A stretch of 64,000 bases of DNA from Piliocolobus tephrosceles (GCF_002776525.5 NC_045438.1:153267113-153331112); one strand, 5' to 3'; positions 24,701 through 45,290 are shown, counted from the stretch's first letter. Numbers and translations: made by a program. Notes: a model not told the origin generated them from the letters alone.

Positions 24701-26180
24701 AAAAGAAAACCCACCCCACGCTGCTGTCCACCTCAACGAGGTCCGGAATGGGAGGCGGGGTGCGGTTCTCGTCCAAGTTCTACCCCATTTGCTTTGTGGC
24801 TGCATCCGAAACTGACGTGCCCCGGGAAGGCGTCTACGCTCCGAGGCAAGGTTGCCTCCGTGCAGTTTCTACAGCCTGAGTTTAAACTAGTCCTTTGCAT
24901 TCTACCCAGCCCTCTGCAATGCGGATGTATTTTAATTCTTAAATTCTTTATGGAACAGCATTCTAAGTTGGGCTTGATTATTTAACCTTGCATTTCTTTC
25001 ATAGTTGAAGTTGACGTGTCTAGATAAGGATCAGCTCTCTTGAAGAAGCATTCAGCTTTTCCATTAAATATATTTTTTACAAAATCAGTGCCCCGAAGGT
25101 CATCTCTCATTACACACACCACAATGATCAAAAAGGGAAAATATTAACACCAATTTGTCTACCCAACTTAAATAAAACTTTCCTCTTACGTTGCATTATC
25201 CCTAAGGTATGTTCATTTGGCCTTTTTTGAAAAAAATGAGTTATTTAATTTAAAGCATGCCGCTGATCACAGATCACTCGAGTGCATATTTGGTTAATCG
25301 CTCGGTCCCCCTTTCCTCCCTCCCCTCAAACTTAAAAAAAAAAAAAGCCTCCACACACAAAACAAAAACACTCCCCATGCCAATCAAAACGTAGCTGTAC
25401 TATGCACAAAACAAATTTAACTATTCCAAGCCATTTAAATCTATGAATAATCACCCAATTTCAGAAGCCCAGTTAACAGGGAGAAAATATTTGTAGTTAC
25501 TTATACATTCACGTACACACTTAAAAACATTAGCCATAGTGTGTCCTTTTCCCCTACAACTGGAAATCATGAATTTTTTAAACAAAACCAGCCTCATTAT
25601 TAAAGTCAATCCCAACAAATGCATTCGCTGTAACATGATTCCCAACTGGTTTATGTTGTAAACCAGATAAGCCAAAACGACCACAGACGTTAAATTTGAT
25701 GTGCCAATGCAAAGAGAAGATCGCCATAATCGGACCCTCCATCGCAACTTAAAGGGCTTCCAACACACATGAGTTACACGATTTTTCCAAATAACATTAA
25801 TAATAATAACACAGGCTCATTTGCATGCAAAGTGCAATACGGGGCCAAATCCGCTTGAGAATGCAGTTTAGTTACATTACCGCAGCCGCCCCCCCACCTC
25901 AAGCTCCACCAAAATCCCTTGCCTTTCATCTAAAACTAGATTATGGTTGTGTCATTCGAGGTCAATTTATTCACTTGAGGTATCTCTACACCAATCTGTT
26001 TTTTCAACCAAACTAGGCAGACACCACTTCGCTTGAAAAGCCCTCTTTCAGAAAAGAAAGAAACAGCCTTATCGGACGCTGTGTTTAAAACCCTTCAGCT
26101 GCAGAATTATCTATAAACTTGACATTCACAGCCATTGCTTAAAACTGCAAGTCAAAGGATGTGTTGTTAGGAGCACTTAC
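24701..26180. other. Repeat-free intron between the alternative and canonical first exons
   Basis: AT-rich unique DNA carrying a palindromic octamer site at 25819-25831. Its lack of repeats suggests conserved regulatory DNA; not testable here. Confidence 0.4.
25819..25831. promoter_or_regulatory. Octamer ATTTGCAT within palindrome TTTGCATGCAAA
   Basis: A perfect POU octamer overlaps a 12-base palindrome in repeat-free intron 1 about 400 bases from exon 1, a sequence suited to one or two Oct-family proteins. Confidence 0.45.
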
Positions 26181-26225
26181 GTATTTCTTCTGAATGATAT
26201 TCCTCTTCGGTCTTTCCTTGCTCAT
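26181..26225 (-). CDS. JARID2: JARID2 first coding exon (partial CDS, residues 1-15)
   Basis: Read on the minus strand, this exon gives MSKERPKRNIIQKKY and stops exactly at a codon boundary before the donor TAC|GTAAGT, so the exon ends in phase 0. I recognise these 15 residues as the N-terminus of JARID2. JARID2 is the Jumonji/ARID-family DNA-binding accessory subunit of Polycomb repressive complex 2. It acts in the nucleus, helps recruit and stimulate EZH2, and is regarded as lacking demethylase activity. All later domains (ARID, JmjC, zinc finger) lie in exons beyond the left edge and cannot be checked here. The start codon has A at -3, an acceptable context. Its A and TG are shared with the TGA of an upstream ORF. 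A CpG island, a TATA box and a uORF-rich leader precede it. The gene identity comes from memory of the protein, not a search. Confidence 0.95.
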
Positions 26226-26269
26226 TCTGAGATCCAAATGCTGATTGCAAAAGGGGACAATTGCTTCAT
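26222..26269 (-). promoter_or_regulatory. uORF, 15 codons (MKQLSPFAISIWISE), stop overlaps JARID2 AUG
   Basis: The fifth upstream AUG opens a 15-codon frame ending GAA TGA. The TGA shares two bases with the JARID2 ATG (A-TG-A). Termination would leave the ribosome on the true start, a geometry suited to reinitiation or repression. The scan of the leader found no other AUG. Confidence 0.7.
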
Positions 26270-26454
26270 GAATTTAAAGCCGTCAGAAATTTGCAAAAAA
26301 ATATCCTGGTGGTTTTTATTGTTGTTGGTGGTGGTTGATCTTGTAATCCGACTTTTCTTCCTCTTCCCCCAAAGCCAGATTCGCCTTGAAATAAATCCGA
26401 AATTGGGAAGGAAAAAAAAAGAGCCAAAGACGAACGAAGCAAACAAAAAAAAAT

Positions 26455-26475
26455 TCACTTTAGTAAAACACTCAT
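26455..26475 (-). promoter_or_regulatory. uORF, 6 codons (MSVLLK)
   Basis: The fourth upstream AUG overlaps the stop of the preceding uORF and closes with UGA 230 bases upstream of the JARID2 start. Confidence 0.65.
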
Positions 26476-26501
26476 AATGGAAAATTTCCCCCGAAACACA
26501 T
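26472..26501 (-). promoter_or_regulatory. uORF, 9 codons (MCFGGNFPL)
   Basis: The third upstream AUG begins at the end of the (UG)n tract. Its TGA overlaps the next upstream AUG in an ATGA arrangement. Confidence 0.65.
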
Positions 26502-26561
26502 ACACACACACACAAAAAAAAAACCGACGCCCTTCACTCCCCCCCCTTTTTCCTCCAAAAA

Positions 26562-26567
26562 CTACAT
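26562..26567 (-). promoter_or_regulatory. Start-stop uORF (ATGTAG)
   Basis: The second upstream AUG is followed directly by UAG, 43 bases after the first start-stop element. Confidence 0.7.
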
Positions 26568-26604
26568 CAGCGAAACGTGAAGGTCCTTAGTGTCTGATCC
26601 GTAG

Positions 26605-26610
26605 TTACAT
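26605..26610 (-). promoter_or_regulatory. Start-stop uORF (ATGTAA)
   Basis: The first upstream AUG of the leader is followed at once by UAA. Such minimal uORFs can stall ribosomes at the start codon. Confidence 0.7.
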
Positions 26611-26700
26611 CTTGGAAAAGAAAAGGGAAAGATAAATAAAAAATGTTGGAAGTCACGTTTGTGCTGCAGCAGCAGTGCGAGCAGAAGAGTCAACTCCAGC

Positions 26701-26721
26701 GGCGGCGGCGGCGGCGGCGGC
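26701..26721 (-). repeat. (GCC)7 trinucleotide repeat in the JARID2 5' UTR
   Basis: Seven uninterrupted GGC units on plus read GCC in the leader. CGG/GCC repeats in 5' UTRs are often length-polymorphic and form stable RNA structure. Confidence 0.85.
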
Positions 26722-26769
26722 AGCACCACAGCGAGGGCTCGCCGAGTCTCTTTTTTCCAAGCACCCTAA

Positions 26770-26774
26770 CCAAT
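26770..26774 (+). promoter_or_regulatory. CCAAT box (NF-Y type)
   Basis: CCAAT on the plus strand (ATTGG on the transcribed-sense minus strand) lies about 40 bases downstream of the TATA box. If the TATA box sets the start, this site is inside the transcript; alternatively initiation lies further downstream. Confidence 0.4.
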
Positions 26775-26814
26775 GAGAGAGAGGCTATCCAGCCCAACTT
26801 TAAATGGACTCTGC

Positions 26815-26821
26815 TTTTATA
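26815..26821 (-). promoter_or_regulatory. JARID2: TATA box TATAAAA of the canonical JARID2 promoter
   Basis: The minus strand reads TATAAAAGC, a near-consensus TATA box, unusual inside a CpG island. It predicts initiation near 26785-26790 and so defines the 5' end used for exon 1. Confidence 0.6.
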
Positions 26822-27254
26822 CAAGTTAGGGCTCCTCGGGTAATTCCCCGCCGGACGCCAGCCGAAAACTCCCACCGCTCAGCCGCCAGGCGCCCGCTTA
26901 GCCCGGTGCCGACCGCCCCTGGCCCAGTCCAGGGCACCCCCGCAGTCTGGCCAACCAGACACCCGAGCGACCTCGACGAACCCCTCCCAAGTAAGCTCTC
27001 GGGCGTCGCTCCCACGCCGAGCCCAGGCGTGGAATTGAGAGAGGCTCCCTAGCTCAATGCATGGCACGCTCCGTCGCTCCACCTCACCCCCTTTCCCCTG
27101 CCTGCCGCTCACCCCACGACCGCCCCACGCCCGCCCCCGCCCCTGCCTTCGCGTCTACCTGCAGCCGGGCTGCTGGGTAGGAGTGCCCCAGGACGCCCAG
27201 CCCCGGGTAGAGCCGCCTATTCCCGGGGCACCTTAGAATGGTCCCCTTGATCTT

Positions 27255-27268
27255 CTGGAAGTTGTAGT
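27255..27268 (-). promoter_or_regulatory. ZNF143/Staf-type motif, minus orientation
   Basis: The minus strand reads ACTACAACTTCCAG, close to the ACTACAATTCCCAG core of the ZNF143/GFY element typical of CpG-island promoters. Confidence 0.6.
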
Positions 27269-27274
27269 CCCCCG

Positions 27275-27287
27275 ACTACAAAATGGC
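27275..27287 (+). promoter_or_regulatory. ACTACAAAATGGC: partial ZNF143 / YY1-like site
   Basis: Between the two ZNF143 motifs is a third ACTACAA core running into AAAATGGC, which resembles the YY1 core. Confidence 0.4.
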
Positions 27288-27307
27288 TATGGCCACGGAA
27301 GCTGGGA

Positions 27308-27321
27308 ACTACAATTCCCAG
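27308..27321 (+). promoter_or_regulatory. ZNF143/Staf-type motif, plus orientation (perfect core)
   Basis: ACTACAATTCCCAG followed by CCTGC is an essentially perfect core of the ZNF143 SBS element. Its partner lies 39 bases away in the opposite orientation. Confidence 0.75.
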
Positions 27322-27527
27322 CCTGCCCCGCAAAGCCTGTCACTCAACTCCCCTCTCTCCTCCTCGCCCCCTCCCCCTCACCGGCCGTGCCAACAAACGC
27401 TTGGACGTGTCCCGCGTGCGACACTGCTAGAGGCTGGCTCGGGATTGGCCCGCGGAGCGTGTGGTCCGCGAGCGAGGAACTCCCCACGCCGGCCCCCCTC
27501 CGCCCCCTGGGCCCCGGCCCCCCTCCC

Positions 27528-28076
27528 ATGGCGGCCGCCGGCCCCCTCCCCGCGCGCCCCGCCCCCACCCGCGGCGCGAACCGCCTGTGGAATCGAGGAA
27601 TCGCGCGCGTGCGGCCCGGAGCCGCGGGGGAGGGACGCGAGGCTTCCCCGGGGAAGGCCTCGGAGCGTGGCGGCGAGGGAGGCGGTGTCAGGGAGAGGTT
27701 GGAGCCCGTCCTAAGGAAAACTGGGCCACGCACCAAGAGGAATCCTCGGTGCGAACTAGTTGATCGGCGGCGCCTGCTGCTTGTGCCGTGCAGCCGGTGT
27801 CACCTCAGGACAGCGCCTCGCGTCTGTGTACAGAGCGTGCTGCGGGCGCCTAGGGTAGTCCGAGGTCACCCCTCTCCGCGCCCCGCAGCCGCGCACGCCC
27901 CCACGCGCAGGGTGGGCGGTGGCCGGGGATCGCCGAGTGTAAGGGCCACGCCCCCCCACGCCCGAGCTCGGCACGCGTCCCCTTGGTCGCGAACGCGTTT
28001 CCGCCCGACCCGCTTGGGGGACGTCGCTGATGGCCCAGGAGTGAAGCCCTGGCGGCTGCCTCCTGAGAAAAGATAG
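27528..28076 (+). other. Uncharacterised 182-codon open frame in the CpG island (probably chance)
   Basis: From an ATG with G at +4, about 200 bases downstream of the perfect ZNF143 motif, a plus-strand frame stays open for 182 codons (MAAAGPLPARPAPTRGAN...). It is rich in R, P, A and G, as CpG-island translations are, with no domain I recognise. It could belong to a divergent transcript, but composition alone explains its length. Confidence 0.15.
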
Positions 28077-28080
28077 CCGT

Positions 28081-28619
28081 GTTTAAAGAAACTGAACGGG
28101 ATCTTTGCTTTGCCGGGCATATTTGGTGATAAAATACCACAAATGTTGAGGCAAAAATGAGTGGAATATGGAGACCGAGCCGCACAGACACGCAACTGTA
28201 AGGAAGCATCTCGAACACGGAGTGCCAGTAATATCAACTGCCCGGGCCACACGAGAGCCTGCTTTTTACCTGCCTCCAGCCCCGTGTCGTGCAGGTTTAA
28301 TTGCTGAAACAAATGAAGTAGCAGGCCCTGGCGTAGCGCTTTGGGCCTTTGTCTTATTAACAACTTTGTCAAGTCTCGCATCGCCATTCTGCCTTGTTAA
28401 TTTCCTTGTTTTTCGCTGCGGTTTTGGAGAAGCAATGTTTTCCATGATCTCTCAGGCTAGCCTCGGAATAAAACGTGGCAGAAGCGCTCCCTCGAGCACG
28501 TACCCATATATTTTACTCTACCCATTCCCTAGAGTCTGCTTACTTCAAAAGTCTAGATACTCGGGTAACACAGCTGTTTACTTGCAGCAGTATTGGAAGA
28601 GATAACCTTGGTGTCTAGA
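28081..28619. other. Unique flank upstream of JARID2
   Basis: Transition from CpG island to ordinary DNA; nothing further recognised. Confidence 0.4.
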
Positions 28620-28790
28620 AAGGTCTCAGAAACTGGAGGTAAGAGACCTGAATTCAAATCGCACCTTGGCCACTTCCCAAAAGGCAACCGAGAGCCACTC
28701 TGAGCTTGTGAGTTTCCTCATCTGCAGATTAGTGGTGATCAAACCTGTGGGGAGGATTGTGTGATAAATAACATTAACGTAGTTTAAAAC
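28620..28790 (+). mobile_element. MIR element
   Basis: 'gacctgaattcaaatcgcac', 'ttggccacttcc' and 'gtttcctcatctgcag' match MIR in order. Confidence 0.75.
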
Positions 28791-31040
<2,250 letters not shown>

Positions 31041-31330
31041 AGCCAGGCACGGTGGCTCACGCCTGTAATCCCAACACTGGGAGGCTGAGGCGGGCGGATC
31101 ACTTGAGCCCAGGATTTCGAGACCAGCCTGGCCAACAAGGCAAAACTCCTCTCTACTAAAAATACAAAAATTAGCCTGGCATGGTGGCATGCGCCTGTAA
31201 TCCCAGTTTACTGAGGAGGCTGAGATGGGAGGATCGCTTAGCCCAGGAGGCAGAGGTTGCTTGGAGCCAAGATCCCACCACTGCACTCCAGCCTGGGCAA
31301 CAGAACGAGACTCTGTTTAAAAAAACAAAA
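31041..31330 (+). mobile_element. AluS-like
   Basis: Target duplications aagaaaactcttttgc and aagaaaactcctttcc. Confidence 0.9.
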
Positions 31331-31989
31331 GAAGAAAACTCCTTTCCCACCGTGGACATGGAGGGTGGAGCAGATTTTGTTATCCAAAGGGGAGGAAGAT
31401 AAACACTCCAGGGAGCAAAAAAGAAAAAAAAAAGTATAGTCTACCACAGAAGCTACTAGTTCTTCCCTCTGTCAGGGCCACAGAAGTAAGCAGGAAAGGA
31501 GAAAATAACTTTTTCACTGTCAGAATTCTAGAGATTAATTGGATTATAGATCAGTCCGTCTCAGTCTAGAGCTACTCTCTCATTTACCCCAACTTGCACA
31601 CTTTGAGGGTTTTCACAGACATGATGCCTGCCAAAATACTGGTTGATCTCCGTATCAAACACTTCTGCCCATAGTTTCTATCTATGAATCTATAGAATTT
31701 TCTAAACAAAAATAGAGCTTATCTCCTGCCAAATTGGGACATCTGCAATTTATATTCTGTTTTCAGAAATCTCAATGTTTCCAAAACCCAAGATTCACCC
31801 ACACCTTACAGAAACCCAATACCATCTCCCTTTCTGATCCTACACACAGACACACAGAGTGAAACAGAAAAGACTCAAACATCGGCAGTTACATCGTGAC
31901 TGAAACTTAGTGGATTATTAATTTCCTGCTTTTGGTCTTTCTCTCAATTGTCAAACATTCATTTAAAAAAAAAAAAAAAAAAACATTTT
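31331..31989. other. Unique flank
   Basis: Ends in a 19-base poly(A); otherwise nothing recognised. Confidence 0.4.
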
Positions 31990-33864
<1,875 letters not shown>

Positions 33865-33929
33865 CTAGACAAATTCAAACAGGAAAACTATAATATCGAT
33901 GTGGTTCTTTAATACAGTATGGCTACTGG

Positions 33930-34085
33930 GAAGACTATACTGGAAATCTAGAGACTTGAGGTTTCAGCTCAGCTTTCTGTGACATCACTATGCCTCATTT
34001 TCTTCATTTGTGAAAAAAGGGGACTGACCTAGATGGACTCTTAACACTCTTCCAAATCTAATAGATTATGACTGTGATATTATTT
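33930..34085 (+). mobile_element. MIR-like element
   Basis: 'cctcattttcttcatttgtgaaaaaaggggactg' (read in parts) follows the MIR order. Confidence 0.6.
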
Positions 34086-34110
34086 TATGTGTGTAAATAT
34101 ATATATTAGT

Positions 34111-34328
34111 CTCCGCCCCCCAGGCTCAAGTGATCCTCCTACCTCAGCCTCCTGAAGAGCTGGGACTAGAGGTGTGCGCCATCACACCCAGTTAATTTTT
34201 GTATTTTTTGTAGAGGTTTCTACGTGTTGGCCAGCCTGGTCTTGAACTCCTGAACTCGAACTCAAGGGATTCACCGGCCTTGGTCTCCCAAAGTGCTAGG
34301 ATTACAGGTCTCAGCCACCTTGCCAGGC
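34111..34328 (-). mobile_element. AluJ-like partial element
   Basis: Lacks the poly(T) end and part of the left arm; diverged. Confidence 0.8.
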
Positions 34329-34469
34329 CTATTCCCATAGCCTTTGTTATAATCTTTTGTTATAATGTTGGGCTTGCTAGGCCTCAGGGACAGGCCTGAG
34401 GAAACAGTTTCTCTCTGTCTCCTACCCTTCTTTCACCTGCCCTAACCCAAGACACTAATCTTCTCCTGT

Positions 34470-34958
<489 letters not shown>

Positions 34959-35048
34959 TCATCTTTCGGCTTCTGGGTCTTAAAGGGTCCGTGACATATA
35001 CCCTGGGGGAAGGAATGCTGGCTTCATGAAGCTTCCATAAAGATTCAA

Positions 35049-36308
<1,260 letters not shown>

Positions 36309-36850
36309 AGGACTGGGTTCCAGGAGCTTCCATATAGCTGACCAAGTGGAGGTTCCTGGAGAGTGGCACACTGGAGAGTGCATGGATGCCCCACCCTCTC
36401 CGCCATGCCCTGTCCCACACATTTCTTCATCTGCATCATTTGTAGTATCCTTTATAATAAGCTGGTAAATGTAAGTAATTGTTGCCCCAAGTTCTGTGAG
36501 CCCCTCTGGAAAATTAATCAAACCCAAGCAGAGCGTCATAGGAACCCCAAATGGAAGCTGGTTGGTCAGAAGTTCCACAGGCCTGGAATTACAAATGGTG
36601 TTGGGGATGAGGGGGCAGTCTTGGGGACTGAGCCTTCAACCTGTGGGATCTGAGGCTATCCCCAGGTGGATAGTGTTGGAATTGAATCGAAGGACACTCA
36701 GCTGGTGTCTGCTGCTTGCTGTATAGGGAAAACCTCCATGAATTTTGTCCCAGAAATCTTCCGTGTTGATGATTATTGTGCTGGTATGCCAGTAGGGGGA
36801 AAACAGTTTCCAAATTTTTCCCCAAGTAATGACTATATTCAAAACATTAC
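36309..36850. mobile_element. Old interspersed repeat relic of uncertain family
   Basis: 'ataataagctggtaaatgtaagt', 'ctgtgagcccctctgg' and 'ggcagtcttggggactgagcc' read like a familiar old transposon 3' region, but I cannot name the family safely. No gene. Confidence 0.4.
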
Positions 36851-37168
<318 letters not shown>

Positions 37169-37174
37169 TTAAAC

Positions 37175-37327
37175 TTAGCCAGGCACAATAGTCCCAGCTA
37201 CCTGGGAGCTGAGGCAGGAGGATTGATCAACTGAGCCCAGAACTTTGAGGTTACAGTGAACTATGACTGCACCACTGCACTCCAGCCTGGGCAACAGAGC
37301 GAGACCCTAGCTCTAAAAAAACAAAAA
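37175..37327 (+). mobile_element. Alu right-arm fragment
   Basis: Right monomer only. Confidence 0.8.
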
Positions 37328-38351
<1,024 letters not shown>

Positions 38352-38595
38352 ATACATACATATATAAATACATAAACTGACATGTGACATTGTGCCATTT
38401 ACCATTTTGTTCAAAAATCATTCTCTGCATCTGAGGTACCCTTTCAAATAGGCCAGCTACCAGCAAAGAGTTGCAATTATTGAGGAAGTGAAAATGTTTA
38501 ACAAGTGGAATTTAAATATCTCCATTTGGCTTTCCAGCCAGAACTCTTTTTGTGAACTATCCAAAGCAGAGAGGAGGAAATAAAATACTTTTATG

Positions 38596-38715
38596 TTAGC
38601 CAGGCATGGCAGCATGCACCTGTAGTTCTAGCTATTCAGGAGGTTGCACCGGAGGGTCCCTTGAGCTCAAGAGTGCGAATCCAGCCTCAGCAACATACCC
38701 TAAAAAACAAAGACT
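38596..38715 (+). mobile_element. Diverged Alu right-arm fragment
   Basis: 'agccaggcatggcagcatgc' onward; no left arm. Confidence 0.6.
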
Positions 38716-38719
38716 CATT

Positions 38720-39335
<616 letters not shown>

Positions 39336-39567
39336 TGAATCTAAAATTCAAGATGAGGATAGATATATTCAGCTGACAAATGATACCTCTCTTCTGCTGT
39401 TGGACTGAATTGTGTCCCCCCCAAAATTTGTATTTTTGAAGTCCTCATCCTCAGTACCTCAGAATATGGCTAACTTGGAAATGGAGTCTGTAAAGAGGTA
39501 ATTAAGTTAAAATGCGGTCATATGGGTGAGCTTCAATCTGAGATGACTGGTGTCCTTATAAGAAGAA

Positions 39568-39701
39568 TCGATTGAGTGCGGTGGCTCACGACTCTAATCT
39601 CAATGCTTTGGGAGGCAGATTGCGGAGGATCGCTTGAGCCCAGCAGTTTGAGACCAACCTAGGCAAATAGTGAGACCCCAATCTGTATAAAAAAATTAAA
39701 G
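39568..39701 (+). mobile_element. Alu left monomer inside the LTR-like element
   Basis: Diverged left arm, first of the cluster. Confidence 0.75.
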
Positions 39702-40001
<300 letters not shown>

Positions 40002-40020
40002 TTAAAAATTAGCCCCGCGT

Positions 40021-40317
<297 letters not shown>

Positions 40318-40321
40318 CCCC

Positions 40322-40795
<474 letters not shown>

Positions 40796-40980
40796 CAGTG
40801 ATTAAGACATAGACACAAAGAGGGAAGAGCTTATAAGGACACAGGGACACAGGGAGAGGACATCTGTCTTTAGCAAAAGGGAAAGGCTCCAAGAGAAGCC
40901 AATTCTTCTGACACCTTGATCTCAGACTTCCAGCTTCCAAAACTGTGAGGAAATAAATTTCTGTTGTTTAAGTCACCATG

Positions 40981-41293
<313 letters not shown>

Positions 41294-41308
41294 TTAAAAT
41301 AAAGAAGT

Positions 41309-41693
<385 letters not shown>

Positions 41694-41774
41694 TTAGTAG
41701 ATGAGTTTATACTATATTTTAAAAGAACAACTCAAATTTTTATAACACTCGAGAATAATTTGAAAAGCCAAACA

Positions 41775-41884
41775 TGAGCCATGCATGGTGGCACATGTCT
41801 GCAGTTCCAGGTACTCAGAAGGCTGAGGCAAGATGATTTCTTGAGCCTAGCTTGGGCACTATAGAGAAAGCCTGCCTCTAAAAC
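41775..41884 (+). mobile_element. Alu fragment
   Basis: Diverged, missing internal sequence. Confidence 0.6.
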
Positions 41885-42640
<756 letters not shown>

Positions 42641-42807
42641 TGTAAAAAAAATTTAAAAAACAAAGAGCCTACTTTTGGTTTGCTAGGAACTTTCTGGTAT
42701 TAGCACTGAAAGCCCCATATTCCAGAAAGTTCAGTCCTGGGCATACCAGTGAGGTTGGTCACCCTAGCTTGGAAAGCCATTTGAGACTGCAAGTCGCATG
42801 AAGGTAG

Positions 42808-43126
<319 letters not shown>

Positions 43127-43327
43127 TCTTTGTTCCATTCTTGACTGTGCATCCAATGAAGGGCAGAACAGGCCCTCAATAAATATTTTCAGAATTACTG
43201 AATCAATCAGTGTCCTCTGAAATAAGGCTGCTGTCTTCACACCCATTTCTCTGAACACTTGGAAGCAAAGGCACAAAAATTACAGGTGCCAAGTGCCGTC
43301 CCTGCCATGCATTCGGACTCTGATCCA

Positions 43328-43366
43328 AAGTGGTGAGATTATAGACATGAGCCACCACACCCGGCC
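43328..43366 (-). mobile_element. Alu end fragment
   Basis: 'aaagtggtgagattatagac' to 'cacccggcc'. Confidence 0.65.
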
Positions 43367-44015
43367 CCTGCATCTGATCTCTGATCCACCAGGAAGACTT
43401 TCTCCACCTGCGTTACCTTTCCAGGACTCCCAGGAAATTCTTTCAATTCTTGGTCAGTCTTAACCAAAAGCGTAACTCCCACTATAGACCTGGAGGCGAA
43501 TCCTTAAAAGCTGTGATTTTAAAGCCAGCTGTAGTGGAGAATCAGGGGGGTGGCACAACTTCCAAAATCCAAGGTTAATAGGCTGTGAATTGCCACTTTC
43601 TTTGCTCATTGTCTGTGCTTCAACAGTTCCTTTAACCTACTGTCATTCAGCTTGGGGAGGAGAAGAAAGTAGGAATGGCACCAGCTGCAAGGGAGAGGCC
43701 TACAACAATGCTCTCCCCTCCCCTCGCCCCCACTCCCACCCCGCTTGTCCCCCGAAAGCACCAGGCATTCAGTTATACAGTAGATATTTATACAGCCTAC
43801 CCAATGTGAATTCAAATTTATTTCCAAGTCATTAGGGCCAATTACTCACCTTTGGGCCTTGTAATATCGTTTGTTTCCTGCCAAACCAAATGTTTTTCCT
43901 GTCGCAAATATGATAAATCCTGCATGGTGACATTCAATCGTGTTTAAACTGATTCAGATTGTGGTAGGAATTGGGTTGTATGCATGGATGGACTAAGTCA
44001 TGAAATGTAGACCTC
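43367..44015. other. Unique flank
   Basis: Nothing recognised. Confidence 0.4.
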
Positions 44016-44474
<459 letters not shown>

Positions 44475-44538
44475 TTATTTTTGCCACTAAGGACTCGATT
44501 TGCTTTCTTCTCGAGTTTTCGAAGATACATTGAATTCA

Positions 44539-44829
44539 GCCGGGCACGGGGGCTCACACCTATAATCCTAGCACTTTGGGAGGCCGAGGTGGATGGATCA
44601 TTTGAGGTCAGGAGTTCAAGACCAGCCTGGCCAACATGGTGAAACCCAGTCTCTACTGAAATACAAAAATTAGCTGGGCATGATGGTACACACCTGTAAT
44701 TCCAGTTACTTGGGAGTCTCAGGCAGGAGAGTAGCTTGAACCTGGGAGGCAGAGGTTGCAGTGAGCCGAGATTGCACCACTGCACTCTAACCTGGGCCAC
44801 AGCTAGACTCTGTCTCAAAAAAAAAAAAG
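44539..44829 (+). mobile_element. AluS-like
   Basis: Full Alu with an A-rich end. Confidence 0.9.

Positions 44830-45290
<461 letters not shown>

Larger units (their letters stand above)
26181..26790 (-). other. JARID2: JARID2 exon 1: 5' UTR plus start codon (TSS approximate)
   Basis: The leader runs from an inferred start near 26790, about 25-30 bases downstream of a TATAAAA box, to the GTAAGT donor at 26180. It holds a GCC repeat near its 5' end, a G8 run, a U10 tract next to a (UG)n tract, two further U9 tracts and five upstream AUGs. The exon therefore looks heavily built for translational control. No splice site inside it is obvious. The 5' boundary is inferred from the TATA box only; CAGE or 5' RACE would fix it. 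Confidence 0.75.
26640..28080. promoter_or_regulatory. Main JARID2 CpG island
   Basis: A CpG-rich, repeat-free block covers the start of the JARID2 leader, the TATA box and the ZNF143-motif cluster, and continues about 1.2 kb upstream. It is the canonical JARID2 promoter and may be bidirectional. Many open frames in both strands here simply reflect scarcity of stop codons. Confidence 0.85.

Noticed and set aside
23826..24776. 316-codon minus-strand frame across the intragenic CpG island
   Set aside because: It opens with TTG rather than ATG, is R/G/A-rich as expected from GC-rich DNA lacking stops, has no domain, and ends on the TGA of the GTGAGC splice donor.
26270..26515. Longer version of the uORF upstream of the AUG at 26269
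   Set aside because: The frame is open back to 26515 but contains no AUG before 26269, only a TTG, so the 15-codon version is the credible one.
27387..27527. N-terminal extension of the plus-strand CpG-island frame
   Set aside because: It would need a GTG start; only the part from the ATG at 27528 is worth listing.
43300..43400. Third copy of the 44.8/47.3 kb duplication
   Set aside because: 'cacccggcccctgcatctgatctctgatc' resembles the shared segment, but the match is too short and Alu-adjacent to claim.
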